A DNA stretch of 23,083 nt, taken from Candidatus Caccousia avistercoris (GTDB lineage: Bacteria > Bacillota > Clostridia > Oscillospirales > Acutalibacteraceae). Shown here in pieces: positions 14,183-20,816 of this stretch (the first letter of the stretch is position 1; each line of letters begins with the position of its first letter). The stretch lies in contig DVMK01000025.1 in assembly GCA_018715025.1 (NCBI GenBank), positions 1 through 23,083 on the forward strand, read 5' to 3'. Position numbers and translations under genes: made by a program. The notes beneath the pieces are model-generated. The model was not told the DNA's origin, did no database searches, and worked only from the letters and a program-made list of their open reading frames with translations.

Positions 14183-15123
14183 CGGCTTCCGCCTCCCCTC
14201 TCCTCCGCCAGGGCGGCCAGCACAGCAACCCCCGCGGCGTTGTCGGCGGAAAATTCCGGGGCGGCGAAGAAGGCGCCGTATTTCCCCGCCAGCCGTTCCC
14301 GCAGCAGGGAATTGCTCATAACCCCGCCGGCGAACAGCACAGGCAGGCCGGGGCGCTCCCGCAGCAGGGCCTCTGCCATGGCGTCCAGGGCCGCCCCCAC
14401 CGAGAGCAGGCAGAACAGGGCCACATCCTCCGGCGGGGCCCCCTTGCGGAGCATGGCGCCGCACTGGTTTTCCACCCCGGAAAGAGAGCAGCAGGCCCCC
14501 TTCATGGAAGGGCGCACCCGGAAGGATGCGCCGGAACGGAGGGCAAGCTCTTCCAGCTGCCGCCCCGCCGGAAAGCCAAGCCCCAGCAGGCCGCCCTCCC
14601 GGTCAATGGCCTGCCCGGCCTTCAGGTCCAGCGAAGAGGCCGCCAGCTCTACCTGAAAAAAGCCCGCCCCGTCCGGGCGGACAAGGACGGCCTCGGTGGT
14701 GCCGCCGGAAACGTGAAAGGCCAGGAATTCCCTACCCAGCAGCTCCAGCTTGCCGGCGGAATACAGGGCGGCGGCAATGTGCCCGTCCTGGTGGGAAAAG
14801 GCGTGGCAGGGAACGCCCAGGGCGGCGGCCAGGGAACGGGCCGCGCCGCTGCCCACGGTAAAGCAGGGCATGTAAGAGCCCTCCTGCGCCCGCGGCCTGG
14901 CAGAAACCCCCACCGCCGCAGGGGCGCCGGGCTGTTGGGCAAACAGCTCTTCCAGCAGGGCGGGAAGCTGCTGCGTGTGGTGAAACACCGCGTCGCTCTG
15001 CCGCAGGCCGAGCTCCCCCTTTTTTATGGGAAGAAGCTTCTTTTTCTGCAGGACGCCGCCCTCCTGCCACAGGGCGCAGGAGGTGGTATAGTTGCTGGTG
15101 TCAATTCCCAGAATATTACTCAT
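14179..15123 (-). CDS. TsaD/Kae1-like M22 family protein
   Basis: A 314-residue ASKHA-fold protein of the 'O-sialoglycoprotein endopeptidase' group. It starts with the phosphate-loop strand ILGIDTSNYTTSCAL, has the metal-binding HxxxH at H111/H115 (FSHQDGHIAAAL), the FHVSGGTTEAVLV strand-turn, and ends with LFAGGVMSNSLLRERL and FSADNAAGVAVLA. It is shorter and more divergent than genuine TsaD (~335-345 residues, t6A tRNA modification), and this nusB-xseA position is that of a Clostridia paralogue of unknown function. It probably binds ATP and a metal; peptidase activity is doubtful. It overlaps the nusB end by 8 bases and the xseA start by 4. Confidence 0.8.
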   Translation of the reverse strand: MSNILGIDTSNYTTSCALWQEGGVLQKKKLLPIKKGELGLRQSDAVFHHTQQLPALLEELFAQQPGAPAAVGVSARPRAQEGSYMPCFTVGSGAARSLAAALGVPCHAFSHQDGHIAAALYSAGKLELLGREFLAFHVSGGTTEAVLVRPDGAGFFQVELAASSLDLKAGQAIDREGGLLGLGFPAGRQLEELALRSGASFRVRPSMKGACCSLSGVENQCGAMLRKGAPPEDVALFCLLSVGAALDAMAEALLRERPGLPVLFAGGVMSNSLLRERLAGKYGAFFAAPEFSADNAAGVAVLAALAEERGGGSR

Positions 15124-15538
15124 TTTCCCGCCCCGGCTTCTTTTCTCCCCGCTCCCGGGCCACGGTGCCCAGCAGGCCGTTCACAAAGGGGGCGTCCTCC
15201 GCCCCGCCGTACTTCTTGGCCAGCTCTACCGCCTCGTTGATGGTCACCCCTACGGGGGTGTCCTCCTCGTACAGCATCTCGTACAGGGCCAGCCGCAGAA
15301 CGGCCAGGGAAACCCTGGAAAGCCGGTTCATTTTCCAGCCGTGAATATTTTTCTCAATCATTCCGTCCAGCTCTGCCAGGTGCGCCTCGGTACCCAGGGC
15401 GATCCGCTCCGCAAAATCGTCCACAGGCTTTTCCATTACCGCCTCGGCAGTGTCCACAAGCTGTTCCATAGCGTCGTGGCTGAAGCTTTGTTCAAACACC
15501 AGCACAAACGCCTGCTCTCTCGCTTCACTTCGTTTCAT
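15116..15538 (-). CDS. nusB: Transcription antitermination factor NusB
   Basis: A 140-residue all-helical RNA-binding factor that, with NusE (S10), binds boxA in rRNA leaders for processive antitermination. Family landmarks are KRSEAREQAFVLVFEQSF at the start, WKMNRLSRVSLAVLRLALYE in the core and VTINEAVELAKKYGGAEDA with FVNGLLG near the end. The start at 15538 has a GGAAGGAAG purine-rich site and matches the family N-terminus; a longer open frame upstream runs into the promoter. First gene of the nusB-M22-xseA-xseB-ispA operon. Confidence 0.96.
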   Translation of the reverse strand: MKRSEAREQAFVLVFEQSFSHDAMEQLVDTAEAVMEKPVDDFAERIALGTEAHLAELDGMIEKNIHGWKMNRLSRVSLAVLRLALYEMLYEEDTPVGVTINEAVELAKKYGGAEDAPFVNGLLGTVARERGEKKPGRENE

Positions 15539-15602
15539 TCGCAATACTTCCTTCCTTTTCCGCACCGTGCGGGGCCCTGCCGGCCCCTTGTTCACTGAGG
15601 GT

Positions 15603-15631
15603 ATTATAGCATGATTGCGAATTCCGCGCAA
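15603..15631 (-). promoter_or_regulatory. Sigma-A promoter of nusB operon
   Basis: Minus strand: -35 TTGCGC (15631-15626), a 17-base spacer, consensus -10 TATAAT (15608-15603) preceded by TGC. TTGCG and CGCAA form an inverted repeat over the -35 and spacer. The leader of about 60 bases can fold into two GC-rich hairpins (GGGGCC/GGCCCC and CCGCAC/GTGCGG) before the ribosome site. Confidence 0.75.
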
Positions 15632-15671
15632 CGCTCATTTCGACAGAAACCGCCTTTTCCCGGCGCACGGC

Positions 15672-15705
15672 AAAAGCCCCCGGCGCACAGGCTGCGCCGG
15701 GGGCT
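15672..15705 (-). terminator. Intrinsic terminator of spoIIIA operon
   Basis: A perfect 13-bp stem, AGCCCCCGGCGCA with TGCGCCGGGGGCT (15705-15693 and 15087-offset partner 15687-15675), a 5-base loop, then TTTT on the minus strand. It starts about 12 bases after the spoIIIAH stop and separates the sporulation operon from the nusB promoter. Confidence 0.9.
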
Positions 15706-15717
15706 GAAAGGCTCCGC

Positions 15718-16326
15718 TCACTTGCACTCTACAATTTTGATTTTATCTGAGGAAACGCCTGACTGGCCTGAGACGATATCCTTGATGACGATGGCGTTGC
15801 TCTGGCTGGATTCCTCCGTCTGCACCACCACGCTGCACTCCCCGTTCTGCAGGAACACCACGCAGTCTGCAAAGCCTTTCGCCTTGATCAGGTTTTCGAT
15901 GTTGTTTTCCTTCAGGACGTTCTGGGCAATGACGGCGGCCTGGGAAACCGCCTCTTTCTTCGCCTCGTCGCTGGCCCCCGCGTCCTTCAGCACCTCTTCC
16001 AGCAACTCCACCGCCTCATCCCTGGCCTTTTGGCGGGAAAGCCTCGCCTCGGCGAAATATTCCTCCGCGCTCATCTCTGAGGGCTCTGCCGCAGGGGCGC
16101 TGCCGGTACCGCTTTCTGCCGGTGCGGAGGAGGAGGGATCCTCCTGGGGCTTGGAGGAAAGGGCGGAGGCGTTCACCAGCTGGGCCTCCCCAACCGTTTT
16201 TTCAGACGCCGCCGTGCCGGCCGCCACAAGCTGGTTGTCGCCTGTAAACTGCCAGTTCAAATAGACGGCGGCCCCCAAAGCCACCACCAGAGCCGCCAAT
16301 ACCAACTGCCGTTTTCCAAAAGCCAT
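15718..16326 (-). CDS. spoIIIAH: Stage III sporulation protein AH
   Basis: A 202-residue single-pass membrane protein. The short basic N-terminus and one helix (~7-23) are followed by the conserved NWQF tetrad just outside the membrane. A Ser/Ala/Glu-rich linker (~45-85) leads to the C-terminal ring-building domain (~90-202) with EEYFAEARLSRQKARDEAVE and FADCVVFLQNGECSVVVQTE. This fold is related to EscJ/PrgK ring proteins. SpoIIIAH meets forespore SpoIIQ to form the channel between the two cells during engulfment. The ATG has AGGAG upstream. Last gene of the operon, closed by the 15672-15705 terminator. Length is close to the B. subtilis protein (~218). Confidence 0.96.
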   Translation of the reverse strand: MAFGKRQLVLAALVVALGAAVYLNWQFTGDNQLVAAGTAASEKTVGEAQLVNASALSSKPQEDPSSSAPAESGTGSAPAAEPSEMSAEEYFAEARLSRQKARDEAVELLEEVLKDAGASDEAKKEAVSQAAVIAQNVLKENNIENLIKAKGFADCVVFLQNGECSVVVQTEESSQSNAIVIKDIVSGQSGVSSDKIKIVECK

Positions 16327-16351
16327 GATGATTACTCCTCCTGTTTTCTGA

Positions 16352-16909
16352 TTATTTTGCTTTCACCACGCATACCCGCGCAGAGGAAATGTCCAGCGCC
16401 GTAGTCACCGCCTGGGTGATCCGTTCTGCCACAGCCGGGTCGCCGCCGCCGGGGCACACTATCACCACCCCTTTCACGGTGGGCTGTACCTCGGTGACCT
16501 TCAGCGCCTGTTCCGAACCGTCGGCGGCCCGCACCACCAGGTAGCTGCTCTGCCGCTCGTCCTCCTGGGAGGATTCCCCCGTTCGGGCGCTTTTCGTCTC
16601 TTCGGTGGCGTACACCTGCTGGGCGCTTCGTTCCAGCGTCACCAGCACCTGGGCCTGGCCCGCCCCGTCAATCTGGGCGATGAGGGATTCCAGCTGCTGC
16701 TGCAGGCTTTGGGCGTATTCCGCCGCGCTGCTCTCCGCCACGGCGGGGGCGGCCTGCCCGCTTTCCGCCGGCTGGCCCTGGAACAGGCTGGAGAGAAAAA
16801 TGAGGGCAATCCCCCCAATCCCCGCCAGGATAATCCATTTCCTGGCCGAAGCGTTTTCTGCCAGCCGTTCAAAGAGGCTCCTCCCCTCCTTATCCTTCCA
16901 TTCCTGCAT
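16352..16909 (-). CDS. spoIIIAG: Stage III sporulation protein AG
   Basis: A 185-residue single-pass membrane protein (helix ~27-45, WIILAGIGGIALIFLSSLF). The intermembrane part starts with a Q/A/S-rich linker and has the ring-building domain from ~75: LESLIAQIDGAGQAQVLVTL, the charged insertion SARTGESSQEDERQSS, then VTEVQPTVKGVVIVCPGGGD and ITQAVTTALDISSARVCV. In B. subtilis it forms a very large ring in the feeding-tube channel. The ATG at 16909 has GGAGG 9 bases upstream and overlaps the spoIIIAF end by 20 bases. Confidence 0.96.
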   Translation of the reverse strand: MQEWKDKEGRSLFERLAENASARKWIILAGIGGIALIFLSSLFQGQPAESGQAAPAVAESSAAEYAQSLQQQLESLIAQIDGAGQAQVLVTLERSAQQVYATEETKSARTGESSQEDERQSSYLVVRAADGSEQALKVTEVQPTVKGVVIVCPGGGDPAVAERITQAVTTALDISSARVCVVKAK

Positions 16910-17372
16910 CCGCCGTCACCTCCACTGTCATGCCAAGGGCTTCTGAAAGCGAGGCGGCGGCCCGGCCGCAGTCCCCCGCGTATTCCTGCGGAAGGATTAC
17001 CGCAACCTTGCTAATTACTATGCCGCCGTCCTCGTCCATATCCATAAAAACCTCAATCTTTTTATAAAATATCCCCTCCCTCACCAACTGGGCCGCAATC
17101 AGGTTTTCCAGGCTGGCGCGCACCGCCTCTTGCTGCTGGTTTTCCACGGTGTCCCGCAGGGCTTCCCGCGCCGGCGGGGAGGAGGCCTGAAAGAAAAGGG
17201 ACAGGTTCGGCACCGCCTTTGCCAGCGGGGCCAGCACCGCGCACAGGAAGAACGCGCCTACGGCCAGCTCTGCCATGCGGCGCATGGCCCCCTCCGGCAA
17301 AATCTGCTGTAAAATGGCCACAGCCAGCACGGCAAAGCAGACACCCGCCGTCCACCCCTGGATCGCGCTCAT
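16890..17372 (-). CDS. spoIIIAF: Stage III sporulation protein AF
   Basis: A 160-residue membrane protein with two N-terminal helices (~9-27 and ~35-54: FAVLAVAILQQIL, AVGAFFLCAVLAPLA) and a C-terminal soluble ring-building-like domain (~85-160) with LENLIAAQLVREGIFYKKIE and GIVISKVAVIL. The B. subtilis protein is longer (~206). The ATG at 17372 is chosen for its GGAGG 9 bases upstream and its ATGA overlap with the spoIIIAE stop; the reading frame is open further upstream only because it lies inside spoIIIAE. Confidence 0.93.
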   Translation of the reverse strand: MSAIQGWTAGVCFAVLAVAILQQILPEGAMRRMAELAVGAFFLCAVLAPLAKAVPNLSLFFQASSPPAREALRDTVENQQQEAVRASLENLIAAQLVREGIFYKKIEVFMDMDEDGGIVISKVAVILPQEYAGDCGRAAASLSEALGMTVEVTADAGMEG

Positions 17373-18526
17373 CCATTCCCACCTCCCAGCAGAATCATCG
17401 CCACAGATGAAATGATCACCACGGCCAGGGTACACAGGAGGGTGGCCAGAAGAAGCCCCACCGCCTTCCCCGCCGCAGACAGCAGCGCCCCCAGCTCCTT
17501 CAGCCCGAACACCTCGCTCACCGCCCCGCAGCCCGCCAGCACAAGCTGCCAGAACAGGCACTGCAGCACGGCCGGCAGGAACAGGGCCCCTTCCGCCAGC
17601 AGGGCGAAGGCCGCCACCCCCGACTTCAGCAGGCTGACGCAGCCGCTCACGGTGTGCAGGGCCTCACCCAGGGCGCCGCCCACCACAGGCACAAAGCTGG
17701 AAACGGCGAATTTTACCGCGCGGGAGGCGGCCGAATCCGCCGCGGTGGCCACCAGGCTGTGAACGGCGAGCAGGCCGGAAAAAACAGCCATGCAGAAGCC
17801 CAGCACCCACTTGGCCGCCCGGGCAAACATGTCGCACAGCCCGCCCAGCCTCACCCCCGGCGAAACAGCGGAAACAAGAGAGAGCGCCAGAAAGCAGTTG
17901 ATGAGGGGAACCAGGAAGTAAGCCGACAGAAGAGCGATGCCGTTGCCGGCCGCCGTCATAAGCATCTGGTACGACGCCGCCTTCGTGGGCTCCCCCGCCG
18001 CCAGCAGAATGCCCGCCAGCACCGGCACGCAGGCCAGAAGGAAGTCGGCGGCGGCCTGGATCACCGTGCCTGCGTACTCCACGCAGGCCACCACCGGCCG
18101 CACCACAGCCACCGTAACGCACAGCGTCCCCGCCAGGCCCGCCGCCTGGCCCAGGTTTCCCTCTGCCATGGTAAGCTTCATCCCGTTCACCAGGGCGCAC
18201 AGCAAAATAACCGCCAGCACCGAAGCCCCGGCGCGCAGCGGGCCGCCGGACGCTTCCTCCGCCCAACCGGCCGCCATGGAAAACAGGCCCTCCGGCGTAA
18301 GGGCGGAAAGGCTTTCCCAATCGGCCCCGTCCACCCCCAGGCGGTTCAGGGACTCCCGCGTTTCATCCGGCAGCCTGGCAGGCAGCTCCTCCGCCCCGCT
18401 CTCCCGCTTTTGCTCCTCGTAATACTGGCTGAATTCCTGGGAAGAGAGAAGCTCCTCCCCATGGGCGGGGGCCGCCCCCAGAACGAGGAGGAGAAGCAGG
18501 GGCAAAAGCAGCAGCGCCGCCCTCAG
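17369..18526 (-). CDS. spoIIIAE: Stage III sporulation protein AE
   Basis: A ~385-residue polytopic membrane protein, a core membrane piece of the SpoIIIA complex. It opens with a signal-like hydrophobic helix ending APAHGEE, then a soluble segment (LSSQEFSQYYEEQKRESGAE ... LNRLGVDGADWESLSAL), then at least seven hydrophobic helices containing the family motifs VNGMKLTMAEGNLG, GEPTKAASYQMLMTAAGNG, VSPGVRLGGLCDMFARAAKW and SFVPVVGGALGEALHTVSGC. No ATG, GTG or TTG lies at the natural beginning. The best fit is CTG at 18526, which overlaps the spoIIIAD stop as CTGA and would give MRAALLLLP. A TTG at 18505 is an alternative but would remove the charged residue of the signal helix. The end overlaps spoIIIAF by 4 bases. 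Confidence 0.9.
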   Translation of the reverse strand: MRAALLLLPLLLLLVLGAAPAHGEELLSSQEFSQYYEEQKRESGAEELPARLPDETRESLNRLGVDGADWESLSALTPEGLFSMAAGWAEEASGGPLRAGASVLAVILLCALVNGMKLTMAEGNLGQAAGLAGTLCVTVAVVRPVVACVEYAGTVIQAAADFLLACVPVLAGILLAAGEPTKAASYQMLMTAAGNGIALLSAYFLVPLINCFLALSLVSAVSPGVRLGGLCDMFARAAKWVLGFCMAVFSGLLAVHSLVATAADSAASRAVKFAVSSFVPVVGGALGEALHTVSGCVSLLKSGVAAFALLAEGALFLPAVLQCLFWQLVLAGCGAVSEVFGLKELGALLSAAGKAVGLLLATLLCTLAVVIISSVAMILLGGGNG

Positions 18527-18915
18527 GCCCCGGCCAGCTGCGCGGCAACCTCCGCCACCTGGCCGAACAGGGGAAGCGTGATGAGAAGCACCGCCGTTTT
18601 CCCCGCCAGCTCTATTTTTGAGGCCAGGGCCCCTTCCCCGGCGTCCCGGCAGGAATCCGCCGCAAACTGGGCCAGCCAGCACACCCCCAGCGCCTTGAAC
18701 AGGATCACCAGGGATTCCCCGGGAAGGGCCGCCGCCTGCAGGAGCGACCTCGCCTCCTCCAGCGCGGGGGAAAGGGACGACAGCAGCGCCAGCAGGATTA
18801 CGGCCCCCGCCGCCAGAGAGAGGATCATCCCGTACTCCGCGTGGTACCGGCGCAGCATAACCGCCAGAATCGCCGCTAAAATCGCGAGCCCCGCCAACGC
18901 GACCACATTGATCAT
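18523..18915 (-). CDS. spoIIIAD: Stage III sporulation protein AD
   Basis: A 130-residue membrane protein with about four hydrophobic helices. Family features: NVVALAGLAILAAILAVMLR at the start, EYGMILSLAAG, and the C-terminal FAADSCRDAGEGALASKIEL followed by a helix LAGKTAVLLITLPLFGQV. The ATG at 18915 is preferred over an in-frame GTG at 18921, since AGAAAGG lies 9 bases before the ATG but only 3 before the GTG. It belongs to the inner-membrane basal part of the channel with AC and AE. A gap of 25 bases separates it from spoIIIAC. Confidence 0.95.
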   Translation of the reverse strand: MINVVALAGLAILAAILAVMLRRYHAEYGMILSLAAGAVILLALLSSLSPALEEARSLLQAAALPGESLVILFKALGVCWLAQFAADSCRDAGEGALASKIELAGKTAVLLITLPLFGQVAEVAAQLAGA

Positions 18916-18940
18916 ACGCACATACCTTTCTCATAGCCGT

Positions 18941-19135
18941 TCACAGCCCGAAGATGGATTTGATTGCCTGGAAAAGCGCGTCAATCTGCTGGACAATCAT
19001 CATGAGCACCACAATCAGCCCGGCCAATGTAGTCATCAGGGCCTGTTCCTCCCGCCCGGAGCGGATGAGAAGCTGGTTCAGCACCGCCACAATAATCCCG
19101 ATGGCCGCTATTCTGAAAATCAAATCCACATTCAT
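18941..19135 (-). CDS. spoIIIAC: Stage III sporulation protein AC
   Basis: A 64-residue two-helix membrane protein. It starts MNVDLIFRIAAIGIIVAVLN and carries the conserved LLIRSGREEQALMTTLAGL loop, then a second helix VLMMIVQQIDALFQ. Length and sequence match the family (~65-68 residues). AAGGAAAGGG precedes the ATG. It lies 24 bases after spoIIIAB. Confidence 0.96.
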   Translation of the reverse strand: MNVDLIFRIAAIGIIVAVLNQLLIRSGREEQALMTTLAGLIVVLMMIVQQIDALFQAIKSIFGL

Positions 19136-19159
19136 TGTCCCATCCCTTTCCTTTTGGGC

Positions 19160-19648
19160 CTAGCACAGCAGCAGGGCCGTCCCCAGGCCGCCCAGCACGC
19201 CCAGCATCTGGTACAGCCGCGCCTTTTGCTTTTTTTCTTCCCTGGCCTCCGCCAGCCTTTGGGCCAGAAGCCCCTTGGTAAGCTGGCAATGGGCCAGCTG
19301 GCCCTCCACGTCTGTAGCGCCGAAGCCCCGCCCAAAGCGGAGCAGCAGGGCCTCGTCCTCCCCGGTAAAATCCGGGCTTTCCCGCACGGCCCTTTCCCAC
19401 GCGCCGGTGAAGCCCTCGCCCTCCCGGCAGAGGGCCGCGCACCGGCGCAGGAAGGGAAGCTCCCCGCTGTGCCGCGCCACCACCCCCGCCACCGGCAGGG
19501 CGGAATAGCGGATTTCCGTCTCTGCATTCTGCAGAAAACGCAGAAAGGCTTCCAGGTTTTTCTCCCGCTGGGTCAGCTTATGCGACTCCTGAAATCCGGC
19601 AAAGCTTCCCGCCGCGACGAGCAGAAGGATCCCCATGAATTTGAGCAA
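19160..19648 (-). CDS. spoIIIAB: Stage III sporulation protein AB
   Basis: A ~162-residue protein with a membrane helix at each end. The N-terminus reads MLKFMGILLLVAAGSFAGF followed by the family motif LTQREKNLEAFLRFLQNAETEIRYSALP; the C-terminus has AEAREEKKQKARLYQMLGVL and a final hydrophobic helix. It resembles type II secretion GspF/PilC-like assembly proteins. TTG at 19648 gives the usual MLK start and has AAGGCGG 9 bases upstream; ATG at 19636 and GTG at 19657 are alternatives. With the TTG, it overlaps the spoIIIAA reading frame by 71 bases. Confidence 0.92.
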   Translation of the reverse strand: MLKFMGILLLVAAGSFAGFQESHKLTQREKNLEAFLRFLQNAETEIRYSALPVAGVVARHSGELPFLRRCAALCREGEGFTGAWERAVRESPDFTGEDEALLLRFGRGFGATDVEGQLAHCQLTKGLLAQRLAEAREEKKQKARLYQMLGVLGGLGTALLLC

Positions 19649-20597
19649 GCAGATCACCCGCCTTGTACAGGCCGCACAGCCGGCCCGGCGTTTCCCGCGG
19701 CCCCAGCAGGGCCACGGTGGAGAAGGCCCCGGTCTCCAGCAGAACGGTCGTCTGGCTGCGGCAGGCCAGTTCTTCCAGCGAACCCGCGTGAATGCTGGTG
19801 ACAAGGGCGGCGCCGGCGTTCACCCCCTGGGCGACCGCCGCGGCCTCTTCGCCGCCGCCCAGCTCGTCGCAGACGATGAATTCCGGCGAAAAGGCCCGCA
19901 CTGCCTGCAGAATACCGGCCGCCTTGGGGTAGCCGTTCAGCACGTCGCAGCAAAGCCCCAGGTCGTTCTGGGGCAGGCCCCGCCCTGCCCCGGCGATCTC
20001 TCCCCGCTCGTCTACTACCGCCACCTTATGTACCCGCCCCAGCAGCCCGGCAGAAAGCTGGCGGGCAATGTCGCGCAAAAGGGTGGTTTTCCCGCTGGCG
20101 GGCGGGCCTGCCAGCAGCAGGCCGCCCTTCAGGCTGGGCCCGGCGCGCTTCAAAAGCTCGGAAGCGCAGCCCTTCACCTCACGGGAAAGGCGCAGGTTCA
20201 GGGCCGAAACCTCCCGCAGGGCGGCGATGCGGCCGTCCTGAAGCACCGCTGTGCCCGCCACGCCCACCCGGTGGCCGCCCGGCAGGGTCAGGTACCCCTC
20301 CCTCAGTTCTTCCTGGCAGCTGTAAACAGAGTATCCGCACAGCCTTTGCAGGGATTCGGCCAGGTCGCCCTGCTCTGCGGTGAGCAGCCCCGCCTGGGGG
20401 CAGCACAGGACCCGGCCCCCGGGGGTGAGAAAATAGATCCCCCTGGCGCAGCACAGCGTCACCGGCTGGCCCGCCCGCAGCCCTATCTCCTGCACCTCGC
20501 GCTTCAGCGCGGGGGGAAGCCCCAGCAGCACCCGGGAAATTCTGGCGCACAGCGCACCGGCGGCCGTATCAAAGCGTTCTTCCATTGTCTGTTCCAT
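19578..20597 (-). CDS. spoIIIAA: Stage III sporulation protein AA, ATPase
   Basis: A 339-residue cytoplasmic ATPase related to PilT/VirB11 secretion motors, thought to power the SpoIIIA-SpoIIQ channel from the mother cell. Walker A is GPPASGKTT (164-172), followed by VVDERGEIAG (194-203); Walker B is FIVCDELGG (240-248), then a conserved TSIHAG (268-273). The N-terminal part has LQEIGLRAGQP-like sequence and GYLTLPGGHRVGVAG typical of the family. The ATG at 20597 has GGGAGG 9 bases upstream. First gene of the eight-gene operon. The C-terminal ~24 residues (DLLAQIHGDPSARRGG...) are encoded by DNA that also encodes the spoIIIAB start, so this end may be a lineage-specific extension. Confidence 0.94.
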   Translation of the reverse strand: MEQTMEERFDTAAGALCARISRVLLGLPPALKREVQEIGLRAGQPVTLCCARGIYFLTPGGRVLCCPQAGLLTAEQGDLAESLQRLCGYSVYSCQEELREGYLTLPGGHRVGVAGTAVLQDGRIAALREVSALNLRLSREVKGCASELLKRAGPSLKGGLLLAGPPASGKTTLLRDIARQLSAGLLGRVHKVAVVDERGEIAGAGRGLPQNDLGLCCDVLNGYPKAAGILQAVRAFSPEFIVCDELGGGEEAAAVAQGVNAGAALVTSIHAGSLEELACRSQTTVLLETGAFSTVALLGPRETPGRLCGLYKAGDLLAQIHGDPSARRGGKLCRISGVA

Positions 20598-20616
20598 TGT
20601 ACTTGTCCTCCCTTTC

Positions 20617-20637
20617 TTGTCCTATACCTATGGACAA
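20617..20637. promoter_or_regulatory. Dyad upstream of spoIIIAA
   Basis: TTGTCC (20617-20622) and GGACAA (20632-20637) form a perfect 6-base inverted repeat around TATACCTAT, centred 30 bases before the spoIIIAA ATG. On the minus strand CATAGG in its centre could be part of a sigma-E -10 (consensus CATACAnT), with a weak -35 near TTCTATT 13-14 bases upstream. The sporulation promoter is expected here but cannot be fixed by eye. Confidence 0.3.
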
Positions 20638-20701
20638 ACGGGAAGAAATAGAACCTGGGGAGATGATTTTTCCCCTTCATATATTGTTCATCCCCATACA
20701 C

Positions 20702-20730
20702 TTGCAGTTTTGCGGGAAGCATATTATAAT
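20702..20730 (+). promoter_or_regulatory. Sigma-A promoter of the SEDS gene
   Basis: TTGCAG (20702-20707), a 17-base spacer and a consensus TATAAT (20725-20730). The leader before the ATG at 20817 is about 80 bases. The promoter faces away from spoIIIAA, so the vegetative wall gene and the sporulation operon are divergent in a 219-base gap. Confidence 0.8.
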
Positions 20731-20816
20731 AATTCCAGTTTCCATAATCTTTTTTATTGATTTGCGCGGGCCCCGTTTCCCCGGAAATGAAGGCCTTCCA
20801 GATAGAAAGGGCAGCC

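Noticed and set aside
14183..14464. Longer xseA product starting near 14464
   Set aside because: The extra region is the out-of-frame DNA of the M22 gene; the GTG at 14182 has a proper ribosome site and gives the family N-terminus.
14179..15123. Calling the M22 gene tsaD
   Set aside because: It is shorter and diverges from TsaD, and its place between nusB and xseA is that of the Clostridia paralogue; a true tsaD is expected elsewhere.
17654..19801. A 715-codon open frame on the plus strand opposite spoIIIAB-AE
   Set aside because: Antisense shadow: rich in R, Q, H and P, no ribosome site or domain, and the other strand encodes a complete conserved operon.
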